Shown: positions 8,974 through 17,317, counted from the stretch's first letter. The stretch is DNA of 64,000 nt from Corynebacterium mucifaciens (GCF_012396315.1 NZ_JAAXPF010000004.1:1-64000); one strand, 5' to 3'. Numbers and translations are program-made. The notes: generated by a model from the letters alone, not told the origin.

Positions 8974-9521
8974 TTGTTTTCCTTCCCTGCCGTCGCAGCG
9001 GCCTCAAGATCTTCAAATGCGCGGTCCGCGAGCTGCATTTCTGCTGCCAGCGGCGCGTTGAACTCAATTTCTACCACTGCGCCGGACAATTCAGAAACCG
9101 ACGAAATACGAATCTCTTCGTCCTTCTTCGTCGCTCGCACCAGCGCCACCTGCGTCTCGTCCGCGTTCAACGGGCCGAGGCGCCACAGCTCTTCGCCCAC
9201 CTTCACTTTGCGCCCGCGGTTGCGGCGGAAGTGGCGCGCAGCCGTCAGCGGCAGATCAACGCCCGGCGTAGTCAGTTCCAGGGTGTAGCCCGCGCCGAAG
9301 TTCACCTCGCCGCGTTCCTCGGCGTCGTCGAAAAGCTGGGAAAGCTCGTTGGACACCGCCTCAAGCTCATCGAGCGTTGGGTGCGTATCCGAGTCAAGCG
9401 CGATCACCACCTGCGACTTCTTGCCAGCTTTCACCGTGCGGATTGCCTCGACATCCATGCCGTGGGTGTTCGCCACCGGCTCGACCAAGCGCTCAAGTGC
9501 CTCGTTTGTGGGAAAAGCCAT
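8970..9521 (-). CDS. rimP: Ribosome maturation factor RimP
   Basis: RimP acts in 30S subunit assembly. The 183-residue protein has the N-terminal alpha/beta domain (LVEPVANTHGMDVEAI) and a C-terminal SH3-like barrel containing LTTPGVDLPL and HFRRNRGRKV. It is the first gene of the nusA operon. The ATG at 9521 is supported by TAGGTT seven bases upstream (leaderless geometry). A reading from 9722 would run across the divergent lipoprotein gene and lacks conservation, so it is rejected. Confidence 0.93.
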   Translation of the reverse strand: MAFPTNEALERLVEPVANTHGMDVEAIRTVKAGKKSQVVIALDSDTHPTLDELEAVSNELSQLFDDAEERGEVNFGAGYTLELTTPGVDLPLTAARHFRRNRGRKVKVGEELWRLGPLNADETQVALVRATKKDEEIRISSVSELSGAVVEIEFNAPLAAEMQLADRAFEDLEAAATAGKENK

Positions 9522-9528
9522 GCCGACA

Positions 9529-9534
9529 AACCTA
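9529..9534 (-). promoter_or_regulatory. -10 element of rimP (leaderless)
   Basis: TAGGTT on the minus strand ends seven bases before the rimP ATG. It shares two bases with the opposing -10 of the lipoprotein gene. Confidence 0.55.
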
Positions 9535-9538
9535 GCGT
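9533..9538 (+). promoter_or_regulatory. -10 element of the DUF4439 lipoprotein gene
   Basis: TAGCGT ends five bases before GTG 9544. No Shine-Dalgarno sequence is visible, which favours a leaderless transcript. Confidence 0.45.
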
Positions 9539-9543
9539 GTAAC

Positions 9544-10359
9544 GTGCAGCGGGTGAAGAAACTCCTCCTGCTGCCAGCCGCCGCGCTCGTGCTGTCCAGC
9601 TGCACGGTGATGGACGTTGTCGGCCCGCGTGCTAACGGCGACATCATGGCGCTGGCGAAGCAGGCGTCCGCAGACTCGGCCGTCGGCGAGCCTGCCGGCG
9701 GGCAGTGGGCCGAGATGCGCAAGCGCCACGAGGAGGAGCTGCGTGGCGAGGCGCGCAGGCTGTGCGGCGTTGACCCGAACGGTCAAACCCCCAGCTCGTG
9801 CGACACGGCCTACGGCGACGCGGATCTCCCTGCCGCGGCGGACGCCGACGCGCTGGTCGAAAACACTGTCGCGGCCGCGCGAACGGTTCCCGCCGAGTCG
9901 GTGGACCTGGTTGTCGCCCAGGCTATCGACGCACTGACGCTCACCCCCGTTCACCTCGAGGCGGTCGCCGCAGATGTGACGAACGCCGCCGACAACGAGG
10001 CAGCCCGGAACATGCTGAGCCGGGAAAACGCCCTCGATTACGGTCTCGGCATCGCACTCGCCTCCGCCGACGTAGAGCAGAGGGCGCGCATTGGCGAGCT
10101 GCGCGAAGCGTCCCAGCAACGCGCCGCGGCTCTCGCGCGCGTAGTTGGCTCGACAAATGATGAGGCCCCTGTCCCCGCCGCCGGCTACGAATTCGCCGAC
10201 GGCTATGCCGAGCCGGCCACCGCCGAGGAAGCTGCCCAGCTGGCGAGCTCCCTACAGGCGGACCTGGTCAAAGAGTGGCGCTTTACAGCCGCGCGCGCCG
10301 AGTCTGCGCAGTGGCGCGAGGACGCTATCCGCCTCGCCGCCCACGCCCAGCGCGCCTAG
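9544..10359 (+). CDS. Lipoprotein with ferritin-like DUF4439 domain
   Basis: The 271-residue protein begins with a lipoprotein signal peptide (KK, hydrophobic core LLLLPAAALVL, lipobox LSSC with Cys20), then a spacer with a CGVDPN-to-SSC pair, and a mostly helical Ala-rich C-terminal domain resembling DUF4439, a ferritin-like helical bundle of unknown function. A DUF4439 gene sits at this spot beside rimP and proS in mycobacteria as well. The predicted place is the outer face of the inner membrane. Start choice is uncertain: GTG 9544 fits the upstream -10, while GTG 9553 gives the tighter signal peptide. Confidence 0.75.
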   Translation: MQRVKKLLLLPAAALVLSSCTVMDVVGPRANGDIMALAKQASADSAVGEPAGGQWAEMRKRHEEELRGEARRLCGVDPNGQTPSSCDTAYGDADLPAAADADALVENTVAAARTVPAESVDLVVAQAIDALTLTPVHLEAVAADVTNAADNEAARNMLSRENALDYGLGIALASADVEQRARIGELREASQQRAAALARVVGSTNDEAPVPAAGYEFADGYAEPATAEEAAQLASSLQADLVKEWRFTAARAESAQWREDAIRLAAHAQRA

Positions 10360-10381
10360 CGGCACGCCCATCCCGGCGAAA

Positions 10382-12160
10382 TTACCCGCGGACGAGCTCC
10401 TGCACCTTGGCCACGATCTCGTCGGCCGGCACCTCCAGCGTCTCGCCGCCGCGGATACGCAGCTCCACCACGCCGTCGGCGAAGGAACGGCCGAGGATGA
10501 CGATAAACGGCATGCCGAGCAGCTCGGCATCCTTGAACTTCACACCCGGTGACACCTTGGAGCGGTCGTCGAACAGCACTTCGAGGCCGGCGTCGGAAAG
10601 CTCCGCCACGATGCGGTCGCCAGCCTCAAGTGCTGCGGCGTCCTTGTTCGCCACCGCCACGTGCACCTGGTACGGCGCGATCTCGACCGGCCAGAGCAAG
10701 CCTTTGTCGTCGTGGCGCTGCTCGGCCACCACCGCGAGCATGCGGGAGATGCCGATGCCGTAGGAGCCCATGGTGGGCACTGCGCGCTTGCCGTTCTCAT
10801 CCAGGATCTGCACGTCCATGGCCTCGGTGTACTTGCGGCCGAGCTGGAAAATGTGGCCCAGCTCGATGCCTCGGGCGAGTTCCACGGTGCCGTTACCGGA
10901 CGGGGACGGGTCGCCCTCCTTGATCTCCGCAGCCTCGACGTAGCCGTCAACGGTGAAGTCGCGGCCCGCCACTAAGCCCACCACGTGCCGCTGCGGGGCG
11001 TCGGCGCCGGTGATCCAGGAGGTGCCCTCCACCACGCGCGGGTCCGCCAGCACGCGCACGCCGTTTGCCAGCAGGGCGCGCGGGCCGACGTAGCCCTTGA
11101 CCAAGAAGTCGTTCTTGGCAAAGTCTTCCTCGGAGGCGAGCTCGAACGTCGCGGGCTCCAGCGACGCCTCGAGCCGCTTCTCGTCCAGCTCGCGGTCGCC
11201 CGGGATGAGCACGCCGACAAGCTGCGGGCCTACCGGCTGACCGTCCTCGTCGATTTCGCGCGGGTCGTCGACTTTCACCATCATGCACTTGAGGGTGTCG
11301 GCGGCTTCGGCGGAGCGGCCGTCGATAAGCACGCCGGCGCCCTGCGCCCACTCCACAAGTGCGGCGATGGTCTCGGAGGACGGCGTATCGTGTTCGACCG
11401 CCTCGGGCAGGCCGTCGAAGGAGCGCGGCTCGGGCGCAACCGTGGTCACAGCCTCGACGTTGGCCGCGTAATCGCCCGCGGTGGAGATGACGAAGGTGTC
11501 CTCACCGTTGTCGGAGTACGCCAGAAACTCCTCGGACGCGGAGCCGCCCATGGCGCCCGACGTAGCCTTGCAGATCTCGTAGCGCAGACCCACGCGGTCG
11601 AAGATGCGCTGGTACGCGGCCCGGTGCTTGGCGTATGACTGCTCCAGGCCCTCGTCCGTCATGTCGAAGGAGTAGCTGTCCTTCATCACAAACTCGCGCC
11701 CGCGCAGGATGCCGGCGCGGGGGCGCGCCTCGTCGCGGTACTTCGTCTGAATCTGGTACAGCGTGACCGGGAAGTCCTTGTAGGAGGAGTACAGGTCCTT
11801 CACCGCGGTGGTGAACATCTCCTCGTGCGTGGGGCCGAGCAGCATGTCCGCGCCCTTGCGGTCCTTCAGCCGGAACAGGTCGTCGCCGTACTCGGTCCAG
11901 CGGTTGGTGGCCTCGTAGGGCTCGCGCGGCAGCAGCGCCGGGAAGAGGAGTTCTTGGCCGCCCATTGCGTCCATCTCCTCGCGCACCACGCCCTCGATCT
12001 TGCGCAGGGCGCGCAGGCCCAGCGGCAGCCAGGAGTACACACCCGGCGCGGCGCGGCGCACATAGCCAGCGCGCACCAGCAGCTTGTGGCTGGGCACCTC
12101 AGCGTCGGCGGGATCTTCGCGCAGCGTGCGCAGGAACAGCGTGGACAGGCGTGTAATCAT
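10382..12160 (-). CDS. proS: Prolyl-tRNA synthetase (bacterial type)
   Basis: This class II synthetase charges tRNA-Pro. The 592-residue protein shows the opening [13 protein letters not shown], motif 2 ([17 protein letters not shown]), an editing insertion domain of the YbaK type in the middle (bacterial architecture, residues about 230-390), motif 3 (GSYGIGISR), and the anticodon-binding domain at the C-terminus ending VQELVRG. The start is ATG at 12160, while a longer reading to 12358 overlaps yaaA. TAAGCT lies eight bases upstream. The gene converges on the lipoprotein gene with 22 bases between the stops. Confidence 0.96.
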   Translation of the reverse strand: MITRLSTLFLRTLREDPADAEVPSHKLLVRAGYVRRAAPGVYSWLPLGLRALRKIEGVVREEMDAMGGQELLFPALLPREPYEATNRWTEYGDDLFRLKDRKGADMLLGPTHEEMFTTAVKDLYSSYKDFPVTLYQIQTKYRDEARPRAGILRGREFVMKDSYSFDMTDEGLEQSYAKHRAAYQRIFDRVGLRYEICKATSGAMGGSASEEFLAYSDNGEDTFVISTAGDYAANVEAVTTVAPEPRSFDGLPEAVEHDTPSSETIAALVEWAQGAGVLIDGRSAEAADTLKCMMVKVDDPREIDEDGQPVGPQLVGVLIPGDRELDEKRLEASLEPATFELASEEDFAKNDFLVKGYVGPRALLANGVRVLADPRVVEGTSWITGADAPQRHVVGLVAGRDFTVDGYVEAAEIKEGDPSPSGNGTVELARGIELGHIFQLGRKYTEAMDVQILDENGKRAVPTMGSYGIGISRMLAVVAEQRHDDKGLLWPVEIAPYQVHVAVANKDAAALEAGDRIVAELSDAGLEVLFDDRSKVSPGVKFKDAELLGMPFIVILGRSFADGVVELRIRGGETLEVPADEIVAKVQELVRG

Positions 12161-12168
12161 GGTTGGAA

Positions 12169-12174
12169 AGCTTA
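12169..12174 (-). promoter_or_regulatory. -10 element of proS
   Basis: TAAGCT on the minus strand lies eight bases before the ATG. The divergent yaaA -10 begins four bases further on. Confidence 0.45.
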
Positions 12175-12178
12175 CCGC

Positions 12179-12184
12179 TAGGGT
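12179..12184 (+). promoter_or_regulatory. -10 element of yaaA
   Basis: TAGGGT is seven bases before ATG 12192, and no Shine-Dalgarno sequence is present. Confidence 0.5.
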
Positions 12185-12191
12185 TTGGCCC

Positions 12192-12878
12192 ATGCTGATC
12201 GTGCTCCCACCTTCTGAAACCAAAGCGCCCGGCGGCACTGACGCGCCCATGCGCCTGTCGTTTCCCTCCCTCGACCCCGTGCGCACATCGCTTATCGACG
12301 TCCTCACGGCCACCCCCGTGGACACCCAGATGCACGAGTTGAAAATCCCCGCCGGCAAACGCGCGGAAGCCGAAGAGAACCTCGCACTGCGCGCGGCGCC
12401 GGTGATGCCCGCGATCCGGCGCTACACCGGGGTGCTCTACGACGCGCTTGACGCGTCGACCTTGGCTGATGAGGCCGTGTCCCGCCTGGCCGTGGGCTCG
12501 GCGTTGTTTGGGTTGGTGCGCGCGGGCGACATGATTCCGCGCTACCGCGTCTCCGGCGGAACCAAGGTGGGTGGGAAGACCATGAGGGCGTGGTGGGGCA
12601 CATCGGTAAGCGATGTGCTCGCCCAGCAGGACTTCGTGCTGGACATGCGCTCCGGCGCCTACCAGCAGCTCGGGCCGGTCGCGGGAGCGCTGACGGTGCG
12701 CGTGGAGCAGGCAGACAACGGCAAAGTGGTCAGCCACTTTAACAAGCAGTACAAGGGCGAGCTGGCCCGCGCGCTTGCGCCGCATGACGCAGCGTCGGCC
12801 GAGGATGTTGCCGACATCGCTTCCGCCGCGGGCTTCGACGTTGCTGTCGACGGCACGCTGCTCACGATGCGTGTGTAG
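12192..12878 (+). CDS. yaaA: YaaA-family peroxide-stress protein (DUF328)
   Basis: The 228-residue protein starts [15 protein letters not shown], the family signature, and has the [11 protein letters not shown] and [16 protein letters not shown] blocks typical of YaaA/DUF328. In E. coli YaaA lowers free iron under peroxide stress and has a helix-hairpin-helix DNA-binding fold. Whether the actinobacterial member does the same is not shown. It is divergent from proS, with 31 bases between the starts. Confidence 0.88.
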   Translation: MLIVLPPSETKAPGGTDAPMRLSFPSLDPVRTSLIDVLTATPVDTQMHELKIPAGKRAEAEENLALRAAPVMPAIRRYTGVLYDALDASTLADEAVSRLAVGSALFGLVRAGDMIPRYRVSGGTKVGGKTMRAWWGTSVSDVLAQQDFVLDMRSGAYQQLGPVAGALTVRVEQADNGKVVSHFNKQYKGELARALAPHDAASAEDVADIASAAGFDVAVDGTLLTMRV

Positions 12879-12881
12879 CCT
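12876..12881 (+). promoter_or_regulatory. Possible -10 element of the DUF1648 gene
   Basis: TAGCCT overlaps the yaaA stop codon and ends seven bases before ATG 12889. The match is weak, and read-through from yaaA is equally possible. Confidence 0.3.
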
Positions 12882-12888
12882 GAGCGTT

Positions 12889-13614
12889 ATGCCCGCCCAC
12901 TACCGTCGCTACGCTGTGGCCGCGCTGATCTACGCCGCCGGGTTCGCCTACATCTTGCTGCGCTGGGACGCAATCCCCGACCCAGTGCCGGTGCACATCG
13001 GCCCCACCGGCGAGGCGGACGGATTCGCTCCCAAGACGCTGCTCAGCACGACTGCGCTGATCATCATCGGCATCGTCGTCTCTGCGGTGATGCCGCTGTT
13101 GCTGCCGCCGCGGGCGTTTGCCCGACGCACCGTCGACGTTCCGGCGGAGGACGCGCTGCCGTTTTCGGAGACGGTGGCCCGGCGCGTCGAGAAGCTTTGC
13201 GACACATCCGCTGACATGGTCTCCAAAATGATCCTCGCGATGGCCGCGCTATTCGCGGTATTGAACATCACCATGGTCGTACCCGACGTGAACCTGCCTA
13301 TTTGGCTGGATATCGCGCTATGGGTCGGCTTTATCGTGTACGTGGTGGCGATGGGGATGCGCGTGACGTCCGCGAAGGACGGCATCGAACCGGACGCGGA
13401 GGAACAGGCGCGCAACGAGCAGCTGCGCTACCAGGGCGGGATGGGCACCTACTCGGCGCCGAACGACCCGATGGTCGCGGCGGTGCTGCCGTCGAACCCG
13501 GGCAAGATCGCGGTGAACACCGCGCACGCGCCGGGCAAGCGCTACGCGCGACGGCTGGCGCTTGCTGTGGTTGCGACAATCGGCGTGTGCGTCGTGCTTC
13601 CTTTCGTGATGTAG
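12889..13614 (+). CDS. DUF1648-domain membrane protein
   Basis: The 241-residue protein has an N-terminal transmembrane helix, then IPDPVPVHIGPTGEADGF, the DUF1648 signature (loop after the first helix, also found in SdpI-type immunity proteins), and further helices at about residues 55-75, 115-135 and 140-160, with a last hydrophobic segment at the C-terminus. The function is unknown. It follows yaaA by ten bases and ends about 25 bases before the TTTATCGG repeats. Confidence 0.82.
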   Translation: MPAHYRRYAVAALIYAAGFAYILLRWDAIPDPVPVHIGPTGEADGFAPKTLLSTTALIIIGIVVSAVMPLLLPPRAFARRTVDVPAEDALPFSETVARRVEKLCDTSADMVSKMILAMAALFAVLNITMVVPDVNLPIWLDIALWVGFIVYVVAMGMRVTSAKDGIEPDAEEQARNEQLRYQGGMGTYSAPNDPMVAAVLPSNPGKIAVNTAHAPGKRYARRLALAVVATIGVCVVLPFVM

Positions 13615-13639
13615 CGGGGGCTAAGCCGTCGCGGCCCGC

Positions 13640-13683
13640 AATTTATCGGTTTATCGGCCGGATCAAATTTATCGGTTTATCGG
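13640..13683 (+). repeat. Two direct copies of a tandem TTTATCGG double repeat
   Basis: AATTTATCGGTTTATCGG occurs at 13640-13657 and again at 13666-13683, 26 bases apart. Each copy is itself two head-to-tail TTTATCGG octamers (13642, 13650, 13668, 13676). The second copy covers the -35 region expected for the -10 at 13690, so this looks like an operator array for the downstream ATPase gene. Confidence 0.8.
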
Positions 13684-13689
13684 TCGCGT

Positions 13690-13695
13690 TATGCT
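13690..13695 (+). promoter_or_regulatory. -10 element of the AAA-ATPase gene
   Basis: TATGCT, seven bases before ATG 13703. It contains an earlier in-frame ATG at 13691, which is therefore not the preferred start. Confidence 0.55.
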
Positions 13696-13702
13696 GACCA
13701 GT

Positions 13703-14824
13703 ATGAACAATCCCTTCCGCCCGACGTTCGGCGCGAGTCCCCTTGTCTGGGCCGGCCGCGCCACGGTGCTCACCGATTTCGAGCGCGCCATCTTAGGTTC
13801 CGCAGGTAATCCGGACCGGTCGATACTCATCTCGGGGTCCAGGGGCATCGGCAAGACGGTGCTGCTCACGGAGCTCGAGGATATCGCGTCGCGTCACGGC
13901 TGGATCGTGCTTCGCGCGTCCGCGCGGGAACAGATCGCAGAGTCGCTCATCCAGTCCGCTATCCCCGAAGCAATCAACAGGCTGTCCCCTCCGCAACGGC
14001 GCCAGATCACTGGGGTGTCTGTCGCAGGCATCGGCTCGGTGCGCACCGAGGTGGAGTCGCACGACCCGGCGCCCAGGCTGACCACCCAGCTCCGGGAGCT
14101 CATTTCCCACCTCCGCAGCACCGGGGTGCTCATCACCATTGACGAGGTGCAAGACGCCTCACCGGAAGACCTCACCCAGGTCGCCGTGGCGTACCAGGAC
14201 CTGGTGCGTGATGATCTCCCGGTTGCGGTGGCGATGGCCGGACTGACCCACGGGATCAACACGCTGCTCGACCTGCCCGGCGCGACGTTTCTCCGACGCG
14301 CCCGCCACTACGAACTCGGCCCACTCACGCTGGAGGACGCGCACGCTGCGCTTGCAGACACGGCGCGCGACGGCGGGAGGTTGTTCACCGACGCGAAGCG
14401 GGCGGCCGAGTTCAGCAAGGGCTACCCCTACCTCGTGCAGCTGCTCGGCTTTTTGTCGTGGGAGGCCGCCGACGAGCTCGGGGTGGACAACATCGACGCC
14501 CATGCAGTGTCCGCCGCGATCCCGCGCACGCTTGAACGCCTCGGCGTCCAGGTCCTCCAGCCGGCGCTTAGGGATGTCCCGGCGCGGCAGATGGAGTACC
14601 TGCGTGCGATGGCCGAGATCGAGGACGAGACCCGCTCGTCTGAGATCGCATCGTCCGCGTTGGCGGAGGCCCTCGGCCGCCCAGCAACGTCGCTGTCCGA
14701 CATTCGCGCCCGCCTGATTGAACGCGACTTGATCACCCCTGCCGGGTGGGGCCTCATCGAATTCGCTCAGCCGTACCTGGGCCAGTATCTCCTCGACCGT
14801 GGCCGCCCTCAGCGGATCAGCTAA
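13703..14824 (+). CDS. AAA-type P-loop ATPase with C-terminal winged-helix-like region
   Basis: The 373-residue soluble protein opens NPFRPTFGASP, then shows Walker A GSRGIGKT at 45-52 and Walker B LITIDEVQ at 143-150. The layout is that of the ORC/CDC6-like and archaeal-ATPase group: ATPase core to about residue 270, then a helical segment with MEYLRAMAEIE and SDIRARLIERDLI that resembles a winged helix. The role is unknown. An ATP-dependent DNA-binding or regulatory function is an inference from fold. It stands alone between DUF1648 and the SIR2 gene, under its own repeat-decorated promoter. ATG 13691 is an alternative start. Confidence 0.8.
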   Translation: MNNPFRPTFGASPLVWAGRATVLTDFERAILGSAGNPDRSILISGSRGIGKTVLLTELEDIASRHGWIVLRASAREQIAESLIQSAIPEAINRLSPPQRRQITGVSVAGIGSVRTEVESHDPAPRLTTQLRELISHLRSTGVLITIDEVQDASPEDLTQVAVAYQDLVRDDLPVAVAMAGLTHGINTLLDLPGATFLRRARHYELGPLTLEDAHAALADTARDGGRLFTDAKRAAEFSKGYPYLVQLLGFLSWEAADELGVDNIDAHAVSAAIPRTLERLGVQVLQPALRDVPARQMEYLRAMAEIEDETRSSEIASSALAEALGRPATSLSDIRARLIERDLITPAGWGLIEFAQPYLGQYLLDRGRPQRIS

Positions 14825-14844
14825 CACGGCCCACCTGCTGCAGG

Positions 14845-14850
14845 TACCGT
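14845..14850 (+). promoter_or_regulatory. -10 element of the SIR2 gene
   Basis: TACCGT is seven bases before ATG 14858, which suggests transcription separate from the ATPase gene. Confidence 0.5.
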
Positions 14851-14857
14851 CGCACCT

Positions 14858-15595
14858 ATGACTGCCTCCTCGACACTCGACGCCGCGCGCGCCCTTCTCG
14901 CGGACGCCTCCCACATCGAGGTCTTCACCGGCGCCGGCATGAGCGCCGACAGCGGCATCGCCACCTACCGCGACGCGCAGACCGGCCTGTGGGAGAACGT
15001 GGACCCGCAGGATATGGCATCCATTGACGCGTGGCACGACGATCCGGACACCATGTTCGCCTGGTATCTGTGGCGCGCTCACCTCGCGCAGCAGGCGGAA
15101 CCGAACGCGGGCCACATCGCCGTCGCAAAGTCGGCGAAGGTAACGGTGACCACGCAAAACATTGACAATCTCCACGAGCGCGCTGGCAGCAAGGACGTCG
15201 TCCACCTGCACGGCTCGTTGTTCGACTTTCGCTGCTCGCTTTGCGACGAGCACTTCGCCCAGCCCATCAACCTGCCCACAGAACCCGTGGCTGCGATCAC
15301 TCCCCCGGCCTGCCCGGTGTGCGGAGGCCCAGTGCGCCCCGGCGTGGTCTGGTTCGGCGAGGCCCTGCCAGAAGCGGAGTGGAAGGAGGCGGAGCGACGT
15401 ATGCGCACCGCGGACGCGCTGGTGATCGTGGGCACGTCCGGGGTGGTCTACCCCGCCGCCGGGCTGCCGCTCATGGCGCACGCGCGCGAAATCCCCATCA
15501 TCGAGGTCACGCCGATGCGCACGGACTTGTCGCACTTGGCGGACATCGTCATCGAAGGCACCGCCGCAGGGGCCCTCCCCGCCCTCCTGGGCTAG
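14858..15595 (+). CDS. cobB: Sirtuin (SIR2/CobB) NAD-dependent protein deacylase
   Basis: The 245-residue sirtuin removes acyl groups from lysines while consuming NAD+. Visible are the NAD motif GAGMSADSGIATYRD, TQNIDNLHERAG, the catalytic His118 in HLHGS, a zinc ribbon C126-x2-C129 and C152-x2-C155, and VVWFGEALP. Residues Y70 and R73 (Y-L-W-R) match the Tyr-x-x-Arg pair that marks class III sirtuins such as SIRT5 and CobB, which accept succinyl or malonyl lysine. Its stop overlaps that of the converging methyltransferase gene through the palindrome CTAG. Confidence 0.92.
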   Translation: MTASSTLDAARALLADASHIEVFTGAGMSADSGIATYRDAQTGLWENVDPQDMASIDAWHDDPDTMFAWYLWRAHLAQQAEPNAGHIAVAKSAKVTVTTQNIDNLHERAGSKDVVHLHGSLFDFRCSLCDEHFAQPINLPTEPVAAITPPACPVCGGPVRPGVVWFGEALPEAEWKEAERRMRTADALVIVGTSGVVYPAAGLPLMAHAREIPIIEVTPMRTDLSHLADIVIEGTAAGALPALLG

Positions 15596-16569
15596 CGGGT
15601 TGCCCGGAGCACCGTAAACGTCGTGTCACGCGCGACCTGCTCCACGGCACCGAACCGGCGCTCCACCTCACCGCGGTAACGCAGGTGCGAGTTGTGCACC
15701 AGATACAGCGAACCGCCGGGGGCAAGCAGGCGCACGGAGGCGTCGAGCAGATGCTGCACCAACGTGGCGTCAACGGTGGTGCCGTCGTGGAACGGCGGGT
15801 TGAGCGCGATGGTGTCGAAGGACGCGTCCGGCCAGCGCGAGCCGGCGTCGTCCCACGTCGCCTCCAACCCAATGGCGCGGGCGGAGAGCACCGCGTCGGC
15901 ATCCGCGTCCGTTGCCAGCCCGCCCAGCCCCCGGGTGACCGAACCATTGCCGCATCCTAGGTCCAGCAGGCGGCCGCACTCGCCGGGTAGGCACGAGCGC
16001 AGCAACTCCCCGCCCCGGTCTGCCTTCGCGCCGGAGAAAACGCCGCCGACGGCGACGAGGCCGTCGTTACGCAATGGCTCATAGGTCACCTCCCGCGGCC
16101 CGGAAGCGACCAGACAACGGAACTTGCCGCGGCCGAGCGAGGCACCGACGTCCGTGAACGACTCCGCCAGCACCGCGTTCATACCGCGCGAGAGGTGCTT
16201 GTTGTTTGCGCCGAGCACGACGCGCACGTCGTGGTAACCCGCGCCCGCGATGGATCGCGCCAGGTAGTTGAGCCGCGCCAGCGACTTCGGCATCTCCCCG
16301 ACCGCGACCGCTGAGCCGGACGCGCCGGTCAGGTACTCGTCTAGGCGCACGTCCCCGGCTACCTCGGCGCCGAGCGCCAGGGCTTCCTGGCTGCGCGAAT
16401 AGTCCGGGTCGAGGAAAACCACCGGCGCGCCCTTTGCCACGGCAGCGCGGGTGAGGTCCATGGTCGGGTCGTGGCAGATCAGGACGGTCCCCAGCCACTC
16501 CTCCTGCACACCCTGAGAACCAGCTCCGCCGAACGCGACATCCCAGATCAAGCTATCCAGCGTGCGCAA
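15592..16569 (-). CDS. Class I SAM-dependent methyltransferase of the RsmC/RlmG type
   Basis: About 325 residues with a tandem arrangement. The N-terminal half is a degenerate methyltransferase-like domain. The C-terminal half carries the SAM loop LLDLGCGNGSVTRGL and the catalytic ALNPPFHDG (NPPF), the signature of 16S/23S rRNA guanine-N2 methyltransferases. The rRNA target is not certain. The start is unclear because the gene overlaps the cobA end: TTG 16569 has GGGGAGG nine bases upstream, while a GTG at 16608 is the alternative. Confidence 0.8.
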   Translation of the reverse strand: MRTLDSLIWDVAFGGAGSQGVQEEWLGTVLICHDPTMDLTRAAVAKGAPVVFLDPDYSRSQEALALGAEVAGDVRLDEYLTGASGSAVAVGEMPKSLARLNYLARSIAGAGYHDVRVVLGANNKHLSRGMNAVLAESFTDVGASLGRGKFRCLVASGPREVTYEPLRNDGLVAVGGVFSGAKADRGGELLRSCLPGECGRLLDLGCGNGSVTRGLGGLATDADADAVLSARAIGLEATWDDAGSRWPDASFDTIALNPPFHDGTTVDATLVQHLLDASVRLLAPGGSLYLVHNSHLRYRGEVERRFGAVEQVARDTTFTVLRATR

Positions 16570-17293
16570 GACCCGCGACCTCCCCAAAGACGTACACGGC
16601 GGGCGCACCGACGCCTTCGGCCTCCATCACGTCGGCCAGCGTCCCCGCAGTGGCAAAAAAGACACGCTGCGCGTCGGTCTCGCCCTCCTGGATCACGGCG
16701 GCGGGCGTCGCTGCGTCGAGGCCGGCCTCCACCAGCGCCCCCGCGATCGCGCGCACGTTGCGCACGCCCATCACCACCACGATGGTCCCGCCTGCGCGGG
16801 CCAGCGCGCCCCAGTCCACCAGCGACTTCTCGTGCCCCGGCGGCAGGTGGCCGGATGCGACCGTGAACGCGTGGGTGACGCCTCGCTGGGTCACCGGCAC
16901 CCCGGCCGCCGCCGGCACCGACACCGCGGAGGTCACACCCGGCACGACCGAGCATTCCAGCCCGGCTGCCGCGCACGCCTGCAGCTCCTCAAAGCCGCGG
17001 CCGAACACGTACGGGTCGCCGCCCTTAAGCCGCACCACGTGCTTGCCCTGGTGCGCATAGTCGACCAGCATCTCGTTGATGCGCTCCTGCGCCACCTGCT
17101 TCGCGTACGGCAGCTTTGCTACGTCGACAACTTCCTTGCCGGTCAGGTCCAGAAAATCGCCCAACTCCGCTGCGGGGCCCAGGTGGTCGGCGAGGATCAC
17201 GTCGGCAGCCTGCAGCGCGCGCAGGCCGCGGATGGTGAGCAGGTCCCACGCGCCAGGGCCGCCGCCGACAAGAGTGATGTGGCCTGTAGTCAT
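16553..17293 (-). CDS. cobA: Uroporphyrinogen-III C-methyltransferase (SUMT)
   Basis: This enzyme methylates uroporphyrinogen III at C2 and C7 to precorrin-2, the branch to siroheme and cobalamin. The 246-residue protein shows VGGGPGAWDLLTIRG, the SUMT signatures KGGDPYVFGRGFEE and PGVTSAV, and GVPVTQRG. No CysG-type dehydrogenase domain is attached. ATG 17293 is preferred because TAAACT, a perfect TANANT, lies eight bases upstream; ATG 17299 would be only two bases from it. Confidence 0.92.
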   Translation of the reverse strand: MTTGHITLVGGGPGAWDLLTIRGLRALQAADVILADHLGPAAELGDFLDLTGKEVVDVAKLPYAKQVAQERINEMLVDYAHQGKHVVRLKGGDPYVFGRGFEELQACAAAGLECSVVPGVTSAVSVPAAAGVPVTQRGVTHAFTVASGHLPPGHEKSLVDWGALARAGGTIVVVMGVRNVRAIAGALVEAGLDAATPAAVIQEGETDAQRVFFATAGTLADVMEAEGVGAPAVYVFGEVAGLAHAG

Positions 17294-17301
17294 AGCCATT
17301 C

Positions 17302-17307
17302 AGTTTA
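17302..17307 (-). promoter_or_regulatory. -10 element of cobA
   Basis: TAAACT on the minus strand. It overlaps the opposing selO -10 by two bases. Confidence 0.55.
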
Positions 17308-17311
17308 GGGT
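17306..17311 (+). promoter_or_regulatory. -10 element of selO
   Basis: TAGGGT, six bases before ATG 17318. A GGAG directly before the ATG could instead serve as a short Shine-Dalgarno site. Confidence 0.4.
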
Positions 17312-17317
17312 GGAGCT

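Noticed and set aside
13640-15595. AAA ATPase next to a SIR2 protein as a defence-type pair
   Set aside because: Some anti-phage systems pair SIR2 with ATPases, but this SIR2 is a complete CobB-type deacylase with zinc ribbon, has its own -10 element, and is surrounded by housekeeping genes without signs of transfer.
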